Positions 1 to 8,984 are shown, counted from the stretch's first letter. The stretch: 37,519 nt of DNA from Clostridia bacterium (GCA_017458285.1 JAFTFU010000160.1:1-37519), one strand, 5' to 3'. A program made the numbers and translations. Notes: generated from the letters alone by a model not told the origin.

Positions 1-577
1 ATAAAAAAGCGATGGTCAAAACCTAAGTAAATTTTACGGTTTAGGTCTAGTCGAATTTCTCTATTTTCTACTGAGCATTACTGCATCAGCCGTTTCCATT
101 TAAAGAAAATATCTATTCCTTTCAGCAAATAGCCACTAGATCACCACTTAAATCCGTACCTTAATCCTTAGATTTCTATGCTTTTTAAGCAAACATTCTA
201 GAAGTTTTCCTTAACATACTTTAACTTATTGTTAGTTTCTTTTGCAAAAATAATTTCATATTCTAAATAAATTTAAATATTGGCCGATATTTTAAATTTA
301 CATATAAGAATAATCCCGATATTTTCACTCAAAACAAGCACACTATGTATTTTGCGATTTTACAATAACATAGATTTACTTAAATTTTATTTAAGTCTCA
401 GCGAAATATGGGTACATATATATGCCATTACATACTTCCCATACTTCTTTACTTCCTACACACACGCAAAACTGGCATTTCGCGCAAGTGTAAAAAACTT
501 CTTGTTGTGCTATTTTGTGGATTTTTAGCCCCACCCTCACAATAATCAGTACGACTAGAATAATGCACCATCGCTTT
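1..577 (-). ncRNA. Large structured non-coding RNA (about 575 nt), ROOL/OLE-like in size and layout
   Basis: No credible gene lies here, but the minus strand has an RNA gene's layout. A consensus promoter sits just upstream. The transcript would begin with AAAAAGCGATGGT (567-579) and end with the exact complement ACCATCGCTTTTT (4-16), a 13-bp terminal helix whose 3' arm runs into a U tract. Further nested long-range helices follow inward: TCTAGTCG (46-53) with CGACTAGA (552-559), and TACTGA (69-74) with TCAGTA (546-551). Local hairpins are also visible, such as ACTTAAAT/ATTTAAGT. Known large bacterial RNAs with closed ends and this length include ROOL (about 580 nt) and OLE (about 600 nt). 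I cannot assign the family without a covariance model. I see no tmRNA, RNase P or group II intron signature. Confidence 0.7.
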
Positions 578-579
578 TT

Positions 580-608
580 ATTATACCAAATTTATTTTTT
601 TTTGCAAA
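580..608 (-). promoter_or_regulatory. Sigma-A promoter of the large ncRNA
   Basis: Minus strand: -35 TTTGCA (603-608), 17-bp spacer, perfect -10 TATAAT (580-585). The predicted start near 573 falls at the 5' end of the terminal helix of the RNA, which supports both calls. Confidence 0.75.
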
Positions 609-865
609 GTTAATTTTAGATTGATTTTGTTTCCTTTGGTTTTCTTTAATTTGCTTTTTTCTTATTTTTTATTTTTTCTCTTTTTCTCTCACTTTTTCAT
701 TATTTATCTGTTATTCTTATTATTTCTTATTCACTTTGTTCTTTGTTTTTAGTTTTTTATTTTTTGTTCTTTATTTTTTGTCGGTTTTGTTTTTTTCTGT
801 TTTTATCTTCTTTCTTCGCTTTTTTTATGCTTTTATTTTTATATTTATATTTATATTTTCATCAT
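609..865. other. T-rich low-complexity intergenic region
   Basis: The plus strand is almost all T with some C, including TTTATA-type runs near 836-858. The minus strand, downstream of tmk, is therefore A-rich. No gene, clear hairpin or RNA signature is visible. Short plus-strand reading frames here are compositional artefacts. Confidence 0.6.
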
Positions 866-1537
866 TTATAAGTATTTTTTTACTTCTGCATATATTTCTT
901 CATGAATATCTTCTATTGTTCTAATTTTTTCATCTTTTACACATTTTACTTCATACCAGTCATATTCTTTTACTAAACTACATGCAGCTTCATATGCGTC
1001 TTTTAAATGTTGCTCGTTGCTTTCATGAATGTCTTTCTTACTTTCATGTGTAATTTTGTTTTCTCTGTTTTCCATTAATTTTATTGCATATTCTGTTGGC
1101 ATGTTTAGAAAGAATGTTTTTGTTGGAACTGGTAATCCATATAAATTGAACTCAAAATCCCATAACCAATCTAGGAATTTTTTTCTTTCTTTTTCATCTT
1201 TTATTTTTCCTGCTTGATGCACCATATTAGCTGTGGTATATCTATCTGCAAATATTATTCCACCTTCATTGTAAAATTTTTCTAATTCTTTTTTGAATGT
1301 TGCATATCTATCTGCTGCATAAAATGTTGAGGCAATATATGGACTTATTTCTTGTGCGTTTTGCCCAAATTCTCCTGCTAAATACATTTTTACTAGTGAT
1401 GATGAGTCGCTTTCATAATTCGGAAAGCTTGCTACTTTTATATTTTTTCCTTCATTTTTTAGTCTTTCTGTTATTTTTTGAAATTGAGTTTGTTTACCGC
1501 TTCCATCTGTTCCATCTATTACAAATAATTTTCCCAT
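866..1537 (-). CDS. tmk: dTMP (thymidylate) kinase
   Basis: Cytoplasmic nucleotide kinase that phosphorylates dTMP to dTDP with ATP, an essential step of dTTP synthesis. The 223-residue protein opens with a P-loop, GTDGSGKQT, at about residues 9-17. It carries the DRY motif of the family (FADRYTTANMVHQAGK, about residues 95-110) and a C-terminal helical part. Length is close to the usual 205-215. It looks more like the divergent kinase type seen in some Clostridia than like E. coli Tmk, with Q replacing the usual Lys-Thr-Thr context after the P-loop. An AAAGGA site lies 8 nt before the ATG. It is the last gene after polC and dgkA on the same strand, but a repeat block of about 300 bp separates it from dgkA. 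Confidence 0.88.
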   Translation of the reverse strand: MGKLFVIDGTDGSGKQTQFQKITERLKNEGKNIKVASFPNYESDSSSLVKMYLAGEFGQNAQEISPYIASTFYAADRYATFKKELEKFYNEGGIIFADRYTTANMVHQAGKIKDEKERKKFLDWLWDFEFNLYGLPVPTKTFFLNMPTEYAIKLMENRENKITHESKKDIHESNEQHLKDAYEAACSLVKEYDWYEVKCVKDEKIRTIEDIHEEIYAEVKKYL

Positions 1538-1567
1538 TTTTTGATTCCTTTCTTATTTTTTAATCAC

Positions 1568-1810
1568 ACATTTTCTGCTAGTCGCGCAGTTTTGGTGCTC
1601 TCTGAGACAAAATGTTGTTTTTTTTATTTTAACATTTTCTGCCAGTGGCGCACTTTTTCTGCTCTCTGAGACAAAATGTTGTTTTCAAATTATACATTTT
1701 GTGCCAGTGGCGCACTTTTTCTGCTCTCTGAGTCAAAATGTTGTTTTCAAATTATACATTTTGTGCCAGTGGCGCACTTTTTCTGCTCTCTGAGTCAAAA
1801 TGTTGTTTTT
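1568..1810. repeat. Four tandem, structured ~63-bp repeats between dgkA and tmk
   Basis: Four copies start near 1568, 1632, 1694 and 1757, a period of about 63 bp. Each runs ACATTTTS-TGCCAGTGGCGCA-CTTTTTCTGCTCTCTGA-GWCAAAATGT. The outer ACATTTTG/CAAAATGT parts are complementary within a copy and between adjacent copies, so the array can fold as serial hairpins with T or A tracts. Copies 3 and 4 are nearly identical; copy 1 is the most diverged. A decayed fifth start (ACATTTCCTG) appears at about 1830. The GAGACAAAATGTTG part also occurs in the terminator at 7939-7986, so the repeat may derive from a terminator. Confidence 0.85.
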
Positions 1811-1848
1811 TTAAATTATACATTTCCTGTCAATATCGCCGTTAGTGG

Positions 1849-2220
1849 TTAAATTGACAAAAAATGTAGTATTTTCGGAAAGAATATTATTCCTCCTATA
1901 ATAAATGCTGCTATTGCATTTATTAAAACTGCTCCTGCGGCTGTATCTTTGGCAATTTTTGCTTTGTCGTTTTTTTCAGGACATACCATATCTACAATTG
2001 TTTCGATAGCTGTATTGAATAATTCAGAACTAATTACAATTCCAAATAGTGTTATACAAGTTATACATTCTATTTTATTTATTTTTAGGATTATTCCAAA
2101 TATTATTACCAATATCATTGCAAAAACATGTACTTTTATGTTTTGTTCATTTTTTAGAGTTACAATTATTCCTTCAGTTGCGTATTTGAAACTTTTTATG
2201 AATTTTTTTATTTTTTTCAT
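1849..2220 (-). CDS. dgkA: DgkA-type diacylglycerol/undecaprenol kinase
   Basis: Small integral membrane lipid kinase; Gram-positive members mostly phosphorylate undecaprenol, feeding the cell-wall carrier lipid pool. About 123 residues with three membrane helices (around residues 30-50, 52-72 and 95-118). It carries the conserved ELFNTAIETIVD segment, with catalytic and metal-binding glutamates, followed by KIAKDTAAGAVL. Two starts are possible. The upstream ATG at 2232 touches the AAAGGAG site, leaving no spacing, so I prefer the ATG at 2220, which gives the family-like N-terminus MKKIKKFIKSFKYA. The gene begins within a few bases of the polC stop codon, which suggests translational coupling. 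Confidence 0.9.
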   Translation of the reverse strand: MKKIKKFIKSFKYATEGIIVTLKNEQNIKVHVFAMILVIIFGIILKINKIECITCITLFGIVISSELFNTAIETIVDMVCPEKNDKAKIAKDTAAGAVLINAIAAFIIGGIIFFPKILHFLSI

Positions 2221-2238
2221 TTCCGCCGGCATCTCCTT

Positions 2239-5200
2239 TTATCCAAATAAACTCAATTGATTGCTTTTTGGCATACCTTTTAAGCACCCGAATTTGTCTA
2301 ACAATTCAATTACTGAATTTCCAATTTTTGAACGAATTCTCATATCATCAACAGACATAAAACTTCCGTCTTTTTTTGCCTCTTCAATTCCTTCTGCTGC
2401 AACATTTCCAAGTCCGGCAATACTGTTCATAGGTGGTCTTAACTTTCCGTCCTCTATCCTAAATTTTGTTGAGTGAGATTTATAAATATCTATTGGTAAA
2501 AATTCGAATCCCCTTTCATACATTTCTTGTACTATTTCTAAATCATCATACATATCTTTATCTTTTGGAGTTGCTGCATTTCCAAGTAGTTCAATTTCTT
2601 TCATTTTATTTTTTACTTTTTCTTTTCCAAATATCATAAATTCGCTATCAAAAGCTTTTGCTCTGATTGTAAAATATGCTGCATAATATGCTAAAGGTTG
2701 ATGTACCTTAAACCATGCTATTCTAAATGCATTTGTTACATATGCTGCGGCATGGGCCTTTGGGAACATGTACTTGATTTTTTCACATGATTTTATGTAC
2801 CAATCTTCAACCCCGTGTTCTTTCATTAAAGCTACATCTTCTGCCCATTTTGCAGGATCTTTTAGAGCTTTTCCTTTACGTACTTTTTCCATTATCTTAA
2901 ATGCAGGGTTTGGTGGAACTCCTTGTTTTATCAAATATATCATTATGTCATCACGGCAACATATTGCTTCTGTTAAAGTTACAGTTCCCGCTTCTATTAA
3001 ACTTTGTGCATTTCCAAGCCATACGTCTGTACCATGTGATAAACCTGATATACGAATAAGTTCATCAAATGTTGTTGGTCTTGTGTCAACAAGCATTCCT
3101 CTAACAAATTTCGTTCCAAATTCTGGTATTCCATAACTTCCAACTTCTGAATGTATCTGTTCTGGTGTTACTCCTAGTGCTTTTGTTGAACTAAATATTG
3201 ACATTGTGTCTTTGTCGTCTAGTGGCACTTTTGTTGGGTCTATTCCTGTTAAGTCTTGTAACATCCTAATTACAGTAGGATCGTCGTGCCCTAGTATATC
3301 TAATTTTAATAGGTTTTGGTCTATTGAGTGATAATCAAAGTGGGTTGTTATTATATCTGATGTTGAATCATCTGCGGGATGCTGTACAGGTGTAAATTCA
3401 TAGATTTCCCTTCCTTTTGGTACTACAATAATTCCTCCTGGGTGCTGTCCTGTTGTTCTTTTTATTCCTGTACAACCAGCTGATATTCTAGTTAACTCTG
3501 CTTTGCTTACAGGTATGTGTCGTTCTTCAAAATAGTTTTTTACATATCCAAATGCTGTTTTTTCTGCTACTGTACCTACTGTTCCTGCTTTAAATGTTGT
3601 TCCTTTGCCAAATATTACTTCTGTATATTTGTGTGCTTTTGCTTGATATTCTCCTGAGAAATTTAAGTCTATATCAGGCTCTTTATCTCCGTTAAATCCT
3701 AAGAATGTTTCAAATGGTATATCCATTCCATCTTTATCTAATTTTGCTCCGCATTTTGGACATTCTTTATCAGGAAGATCAAATCCATTTTTGTATCCAT
3801 AATCTGTAAAATCTGAATATTTACAATTTGGACATCTATAATGTGCTGGCAATGAATTTACTTCTGTTATACCTGTCATATTTGCTACAAATGATGAACC
3901 TACGGATCCTCTTGAACCTACTATGTAGCCATCTTCATTTGATTTCCATACAAGTTTTTGAGCTATTATGTACATTACGGAGAATCCATTTTTTATAATT
4001 GAATCTAGCTCTTTGTCAAGCCTTGATTGTACTATTTCTGGCAATTCTTCTCCATATAATTTATGTGCTTTGTCATATGCAATATCTTTTATTGTTTGCT
4101 CACATCCTGGAATATGTGGTGGACATTTTTCTGGAGAAATTGGACTTATTTGTTCACACATATCTGCTACTTTATTTGTGTTTGTTACAACTACTTCATA
4201 CGCCTTTTCTTCTCCAAGATATTTGAATTCTTCTAGCATTTCTTCTGTTGTTCTTAAATACAATGGTGCTTGATTGTCCGCATCTTTGTAGCCTTGACCT
4301 GCTTCTAAAATTCTTCTGTATATTTCATCTTGTGGATCCATGAAGTGAACATCTCCTGTTGCTACTACTAGTTTATTATGTTTTTCTCCTAATTCAACTA
4401 TTTTTCTGTTGATATCTTTTAAAAATTCTCTATCAGGTACCTGTTCATTTCTTACTAAGTAGTCATTATTTCCTAGGGGTTGTATTTCATAATAATCATA
4501 ATCTTTTGCTATTTCTTCTATTTCATCATCTGATTTTCCAAGTAAAATTGCTTTGTATAGTTCTCCTTCGCTACATGCACTTCCTAATATTAGTCCTTCT
4601 GAATATTTTTTGTATAAACTTTTTAATATACGTGGTTTTTTATAAAAGTAGTGTAAATGTGAGTATGATACTAATTTATATAGGTTCTTTAGCCCTACAT
4701 AATTTTTTGCTAGAATTATTGCATGATATGTGTCTAATTTTTTGTATTCGTCTTTTTTACTTTCTGAGTCTTCTCCATATAAATCTACATCTTCTAATTT
4801 TGTTATTCCTTTTTCTTTGATTCTTTCTAACATTACATTAAATACTTTTACAGTTGTGTCTACATCATCTAATGCTCTGTGTGCTACTTCTACTTTTATT
4901 TTTAGTTCATCTGCAATTTTTCCAAGCTTATATTTTTTTAATTGTGGAAATACTACTTTTGCTAAACTTAATGTGTCTAAATATGTAAAATCAAAATCAT
5001 ATCCTAATTGTTTTGCATTGTGTTTTAAAAATCCTATATCAAATTTTGCATTATGTGCTACTAATACTGTTCCTTTTATGAATTCTAACATTTTAGGAAA
5101 TACTTGCTCTATTGTTTCTGCATCTTTTACCATATCATCTGTAATGTTGGTTACTTCTACAACTCTTTGTGGAATTGGTTTTTCAGGATTTACAAAACAA

Positions 5201-7035
5201 CTAAATTTGTCTATTACTTCTCCGTCTTTTAGTTTCATTATTCCTATTTCTGTTATTTTTTCTGTTACTGGAGAAAATCCTGTTGTTTCTAAGTCAAGCA
5301 CACAATATGTTGTGTCTATCGTTTGACCTTTTCCATTTGTTACTGAAGGTAGTTTGTCTGGTGCTAAATATGCTTCTACTCCATAAATTACTTTCATATC
5401 TGGATTATCTGTTCCTAATAATTTGTGTGCTTCTGGAAATGCTTGTACTACTCCATGGTCTGTTATTGCTATTGATTTCATTCCCCACTTCATTGCTCTT
5501 TTTATTAAGTCTGTTGCTGATGTCATTGCATCCATTTGGCTCATTTGTGTATGCATGTGAAGTTCTACTCTTTTTACTTCGCTGTTGTCTTGTCTTACTT
5601 CTTTTTTGATTCCAGTACTTTCAACTATTGTGTTTGCCATTACTGTTAGTTCATGTGAAAATGTGTCCATTTGTGCTGTTCCGGCAATTTTTATTCCTTT
5701 GGATTTTTTTATTCTTCCAATTATTTTTTTGCTATTGTTTTTTTCTAAAAATGCTTTACATGTTAGTGTACTTGTTCCGTCATATAGGTCAAAACTTAGT
5801 AATGTTTTTCCAGATTTTAATTCTCTGTCTTCCATAAAAATTACTTCTCCATCTAACGCAACATTTCCGTCTTCTACTCCTAAGTCTTTTATTTTTACAA
5901 GTGGTTCTTTTATTTCTAACACTTTTCCTAATATTAAAGGCGTATCTTCATCACTTTCTTCTGGAATTTCTGGATATTCTTGTTTTGTTTCGATTATTGT
6001 GTTTGCTATTATTGTTACATCTCCTGCAAATGTGTCTAATCCTGCTTTTCCTGTTGCTTTGATTGATTTTGCATTTTTTATTTTTTCATTTATTTCTGTT
6101 CCTTCTTGTATGTCTTTTGCAAATGATTTGCATGTGATTATTCCTGTTCCGTCATATATTTCAAATATTAACATTCCTTTGCCCGTTTTTGTTTCTCTGC
6201 ATTCACTTGTTACTATTCTTCCTTCTACTGTTATTCTTCCACTTTCTGCACTGATTTCTTTTACTTTTATTAGATTTTCTTTTGCTTTGCTTGGTTTTCC
6301 CATTAAGTATTCTTGTGATTGCGGAAGGTCATCTATTTCTTCTGGTATGTATTCTTCTGGTGGCATATATCCTTCTGGCATTGTGCTATATTCTCCGTCT
6401 TCTGGAATTGGTATGTTTTTCATTTGTTCATTGAATTCTTGTTCTTCTTTGTTTTGAGCTTCATCTTCGCTAGTTTTTATCGCACTTTTTGCTTGCTCTA
6501 TTATTACCATTTGGTTTTGTTTTGCTTTTTCTTCTATTATTTTTAATTCTTCTTCTGTTATTTTTTCGGTTAGTTCTACTTTGTATTCTTTTCCAAATAG
6601 ATTTTTTATTACTCTTTCAAGCTCTTTGTCTAATTTTCTTGCTTTTAAAAAGTCTGCGCCTTTGATGTGCATGTTTACTTGTATTACTTGATTTATTACT
6701 TCTATTTCACTTTTTAATAATAGCATCGGCTTCATTAGTGGATATTTGTGTGTCATGTATGCTATTAAGTTTTTCCATTCTTCTTCTATGCTTTTTAATT
6801 CTACTTCTTCTGTGTATTTTACTATTAAGTCTATGTGTGAAAATGCAAATCTTTCGATTAAAAATTTTTCGAAATACCATATGTGCTTTATGTCTAAGTA
6901 TTCGTCTGATTGTAATATGATTTGTAGTGTATTTATTTTTTTGTATAATGTCATTTTTTCTATTATTGTTTCATGTATGTTGCTTGGTACTTTGTAGTCG
7001 CTAAATACTTCATTTACTTTTTTTAATTCTGCCAT
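2239..7035 (-). CDS. polC: DNA polymerase III alpha subunit, PolC type (with duplicated OB domain)
   Basis: Main replicative polymerase with built-in 3'-5' proofreading, as in low-GC Gram-positives. Domains in order: N-terminal domain (1-200); acidic linker; OB-fold 1 (about 255-345); OB-fold 2 (about 378-474); PHP domain (from about 490, HMHTQMSQMDAM); DEDDh exonuclease inserted in PHP (about 577-740, LDLETTG and HNAKFDIG); catalytic palm with VGSRGSVGSS (about 1039); a four-cysteine zinc module (about 1068-1097); and EPDIDLNFSG (about 1119). It ends in LSLFG, resembling a sliding-clamp-binding QLSLF peptide. At 1598 residues it is some 150 longer than B. subtilis PolC, mainly because the OB domain is duplicated. 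First gene of the polC-dgkA transcript. Confidence 0.97.
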   Translation of the reverse strand: MAELKKVNEVFSDYKVPSNIHETIIEKMTLYKKINTLQIILQSDEYLDIKHIWYFEKFLIERFAFSHIDLIVKYTEEVELKSIEEEWKNLIAYMTHKYPLMKPMLLLKSEIEVINQVIQVNMHIKGADFLKARKLDKELERVIKNLFGKEYKVELTEKITEEELKIIEEKAKQNQMVIIEQAKSAIKTSEDEAQNKEEQEFNEQMKNIPIPEDGEYSTMPEGYMPPEEYIPEEIDDLPQSQEYLMGKPSKAKENLIKVKEISAESGRITVEGRIVTSECRETKTGKGMLIFEIYDGTGIITCKSFAKDIQEGTEINEKIKNAKSIKATGKAGLDTFAGDVTIIANTIIETKQEYPEIPEESDEDTPLILGKVLEIKEPLVKIKDLGVEDGNVALDGEVIFMEDRELKSGKTLLSFDLYDGTSTLTCKAFLEKNNSKKIIGRIKKSKGIKIAGTAQMDTFSHELTVMANTIVESTGIKKEVRQDNSEVKRVELHMHTQMSQMDAMTSATDLIKRAMKWGMKSIAITDHGVVQAFPEAHKLLGTDNPDMKVIYGVEAYLAPDKLPSVTNGKGQTIDTTYCVLDLETTGFSPVTEKITEIGIMKLKDGEVIDKFSCFVNPEKPIPQRVVEVTNITDDMVKDAETIEQVFPKMLEFIKGTVLVAHNAKFDIGFLKHNAKQLGYDFDFTYLDTLSLAKVVFPQLKKYKLGKIADELKIKVEVAHRALDDVDTTVKVFNVMLERIKEKGITKLEDVDLYGEDSESKKDEYKKLDTYHAIILAKNYVGLKNLYKLVSYSHLHYFYKKPRILKSLYKKYSEGLILGSACSEGELYKAILLGKSDDEIEEIAKDYDYYEIQPLGNNDYLVRNEQVPDREFLKDINRKIVELGEKHNKLVVATGDVHFMDPQDEIYRRILEAGQGYKDADNQAPLYLRTTEEMLEEFKYLGEEKAYEVVVTNTNKVADMCEQISPISPEKCPPHIPGCEQTIKDIAYDKAHKLYGEELPEIVQSRLDKELDSIIKNGFSVMYIIAQKLVWKSNEDGYIVGSRGSVGSSFVANMTGITEVNSLPAHYRCPNCKYSDFTDYGYKNGFDLPDKECPKCGAKLDKDGMDIPFETFLGFNGDKEPDIDLNFSGEYQAKAHKYTEVIFGKGTTFKAGTVGTVAEKTAFGYVKNYFEERHIPVSKAELTRISAGCTGIKRTTGQHPGGIIVVPKGREIYEFTPVQHPADDSTSDIITTHFDYHSIDQNLLKLDILGHDDPTVIRMLQDLTGIDPTKVPLDDKDTMSIFSSTKALGVTPEQIHSEVGSYGIPEFGTKFVRGMLVDTRPTTFDELIRISGLSHGTDVWLGNAQSLIEAGTVTLTEAICCRDDIMIYLIKQGVPPNPAFKIMEKVRKGKALKDPAKWAEDVALMKEHGVEDWYIKSCEKIKYMFPKAHAAAYVTNAFRIAWFKVHQPLAYYAAYFTIRAKAFDSEFMIFGKEKVKNKMKEIELLGNAATPKDKDMYDDLEIVQEMYERGFEFLPIDIYKSHSTKFRIEDGKLRPPMNSIAGLGNVAAEGIEEAKKDGSFMSVDDMRIRSKIGNSVIELLDKFGCLKGMPKSNQLSLFG

Positions 7036-7074
7036 TTTTAATCAGATTTCCTTTCTCTTATTTTTTTCTTTGCT

Positions 7075-7103
7075 ATTATATATTTTTTTACAAAAAAGTA
7101 CAA
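7075..7103 (-). promoter_or_regulatory. Promoter of polC
   Basis: Minus strand: -35 TTGTAC (7098-7103), 17-bp spacer, -10 TATAAT (7075-7080). It lies about 40 bp upstream of the polC start and diverges from the promoter at 7135-7163. Confidence 0.7.
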
Positions 7104-7134
7104 GATTTTATTTGAATTTATTTTTATTTTTTTA

Positions 7135-7163
7135 TTGCAAATCATGTCGAACTATTGTATAAT
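7135..7163 (+). promoter_or_regulatory. Promoter of the membrane protein gene at 7191
   Basis: -35 TTGCAA (7135-7140), 17-bp spacer, perfect -10 TATAAT (7158-7163). Predicted start near 7170, then AAAGGGGG (7176-7183) and ATG at 7191, giving a very short leader. Confidence 0.8.
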
Positions 7164-7190
7164 TACGCTATAATGAAAGGGGGATATAAA

Positions 7191-7874
7191 ATGGAAAATG
7201 AAAACCAAAATTTAAATGAAAACATTGAACCAACAGTTGAACAAGTTGAGCAAAACACACAATCTACAAATAATCAACCAAAAGGAGAGGGATTTTTCAA
7301 AAAAATTACTAATTGGGTAAAATCTCATACAAAATTACTTGCAATTATAGTTGCAGTGATTGTTGTTGCAATTATTGCTATCGTTATTGTTACTAGTTTA
7401 ATTGGAAGTCCTAAAAAAGCTGTTAAAAAATATATTTCAGCTTATAGTTCTATGAACGGTAATAAAGTTGTAGCTGCAATGGATTTGAAAGGTGCTTATG
7501 CTTACAAAAAATCTAGCTCTTCATCATACTTCTCTAGCACTTTAGATGGTTCAAAATTCAAAGATGCTTATAATGATGTTTCAAAAGATGATGTTAAAGA
7601 TTTAAAAGAAGATTTAATTGATTCTTTCAAAGATCTAAAAAAAGAAGCTAAAAAAGAAAATGATCTTTCTATTAAGTTAATTAGAATTAAAGATACTGAA
7701 AAAGTTGAAGATTGTGATGATTTATATGCTGTTACTGCAAAAGTAAGAATTTCATTTAAAGATGATGACGGTGATAAACAAGACGTTGCTCAAACTATGA
7801 AATTCTATGTATATAAAAATAAAGTTGTTGCTTCAGATTTTTCTAGTCTTACAAGCTTTTTAGATTTTGATTAA
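7191..7874 (+). CDS. Single-pass membrane protein with extracytoplasmic domain, function unknown
   Basis: A 227-residue protein. The start at 7191 is chosen because AAAGGGGG lies 7 nt upstream and the transcription start predicted from the promoter falls just before it. Residues 1-40 are acidic and Gln/Asn-rich. One strong membrane helix lies at about 58-80 (LLAIIVAVIVVAIIAIVIV), preceded by a basic stretch, so the N-terminus should face the cytoplasm. The outer part begins GSPKKAVKKYISAYSSMNG, a pattern often seen in small NTF2-like or DUF4878-type domains, then a Ser-rich and Lys/Asp-rich region and a final beta-rich segment. I do not recognise a specific family. It stands alone, transcribed toward rbgA, and ends before a shared terminator. 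Confidence 0.8.
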   Translation: MENENQNLNENIEPTVEQVEQNTQSTNNQPKGEGFFKKITNWVKSHTKLLAIIVAVIVVAIIAIVIVTSLIGSPKKAVKKYISAYSSMNGNKVVAAMDLKGAYAYKKSSSSSYFSSTLDGSKFKDAYNDVSKDDVKDLKEDLIDSFKDLKKEAKKENDLSIKLIRIKDTEKVEDCDDLYAVTAKVRISFKDDDGDKQDVAQTMKFYVYKNKVVASDFSSLTSFLDFD

Positions 7875-7938
7875 TTTATAGCAATCTAATTTATTAGTGC
7901 TGAAAATCAATAGTTGGGGTGGAAAACTTTAACAATTT

Positions 7939-7986
7939 AAACTGAGACAAAATGTTGTTTTTAAATTTAACATTTTGCCTCAGTTT
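7939..7986. terminator. Bidirectional intrinsic terminator
   Basis: AAACTGAGACAAAATGTT pairs with AACATTTTGCCTCAGTTT across an AT-rich loop, with one mismatch. T-rich sequence follows on the plus strand, so it terminates the 7191 gene. It may also stop rbgA transcription from the other side. Its GAGACAAAATGTTG arm is shared with the tandem repeats at 1568-1810. Confidence 0.85.
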
Positions 7987-8045
7987 ATTTTTGGTTTTTC
8001 CTTGTTTTAAAAGTTTTTTTATTTAACGTTTTGTTACAGTTTGTT

Positions 8046-8981
8046 TTACACTTTTTCCAGTGTAATTTTTCCTAATTTGCAATTTCTAAAATCATCTAAA
8101 ATCAATCTAGCATTTTTTTCGTCGTCAACTTCTCCTCCTGCTCTTATTGCTCCTCTTTTTCTTCCTATTTTTTGCATAATTTCATAAATGTTTATATTTT
8201 CTTCTTCATCTCTATTTAATATTTCATCTATTTCTTGTTCTGAAAAATTGTATCTATTAATTACATTTGTTTTATAATTATAAAGCAAGTATCTTAATAG
8301 TTGATATGCAACTTCTACCTTGTCCAAAATGTCGTCTTTGATTGTTCCTGTGTAAGAAAGGTTTAAAGCAACTTCTTGACTTTCAAATTTAGGCCATAAT
8401 ACTCCCGGAGTATCTAATAATTCTACAGTTTCGTTTATTCTTATCCATTGTTTTCTTTTGGTTACTCCTGGCTTATTTCCTACTTCAGCAGAATTCTTTT
8501 TTGCAATTCTATTTATAAATGATGATTTTCCTACATTTGGTATTCCTACTATCATTACTTTTATTTTTCTACCTATTCTTCCTTTTTGTGCACTTTTTGC
8601 TAATTCTTCTTCCATTTCTTTTTCTATTTTTCTTATGCATTCGTTTATTCCTTTTCCGCTGTTAGAATCTGTGCTTATTGCTATTATGTTTTTTTGTTGG
8701 AAGTATTCTAGCCACCTTTTTGTTTCTTTTTCATCCGCTATGTCACTTTTGTTTAATACTACTATTTTCTTTTTTCCATTTGGATTTTTTTCCATTATTT
8801 GTTTTAAGTCTGGATTTTGACTTGCTATTGGTATTCTTGCATCTAGCATTTCTACTACTATGTCTACTAATTTTAAATCTTCTTCTATTTGTCTTCTGGT
8901 TTTTGCCATGTGTCCTGGAAACCAGTTGATACTTGTACTTGCACAACTTTTTTCATTATTATTTTCCTTATTATTATTCAT
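8046..8981 (-). CDS. rbgA: Ribosome biogenesis GTPase RbgA (YlqF)
   Basis: Circularly permuted GTPase needed for late 50S subunit assembly. Order of motifs: INWFPGHMAKTRRQ (about residues 19-32); G4 LNKSD (about 80); G5-like STDSNSGKG; G1 GIPNVGKSSF (about 147); G3 DTPG (about 193); then the C-terminal RNA-binding region. 311 residues, against about 282 in B. subtilis. The N-terminus is unusual: 18 Asn/Lys/Ser-rich residues (MNNNKENNNEKSCASTS) precede the family-conserved INWFPGH. The ATG lies 3 bp after the methyltransferase stop, and its ribosome site AAGGAAGTGAG is inside that gene. The INW codons recur in the cassette junctions upstream, so this 5' end is the likely anchor of the accessory array. 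Confidence 0.95.
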   Translation of the reverse strand: MNNNKENNNEKSCASTSINWFPGHMAKTRRQIEEDLKLVDIVVEMLDARIPIASQNPDLKQIMEKNPNGKKKIVVLNKSDIADEKETKRWLEYFQQKNIIAISTDSNSGKGINECIRKIEKEMEEELAKSAQKGRIGRKIKVMIVGIPNVGKSSFINRIAKKNSAEVGNKPGVTKRKQWIRINETVELLDTPGVLWPKFESQEVALNLSYTGTIKDDILDKVEVAYQLLRYLLYNYKTNVINRYNFSEQEIDEILNRDEEENINIYEIMQKIGRKRGAIRAGGEVDDEKNARLILDDFRNCKLGKITLEKV

Positions 8982-8984
8982 AAA

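Noticed and set aside
280..528. Plus-strand open frame of 82 codons
   Set aside because: It starts without a ribosome site, has no protein-like composition, and lies antisense to the paired helices of the proposed ncRNA.
4730..6457. Long plus-strand frames opposite polC
   Set aside because: They are Ser/Leu/Phe-rich shadows of an A-rich coding strand with no ribosome sites or known domains.
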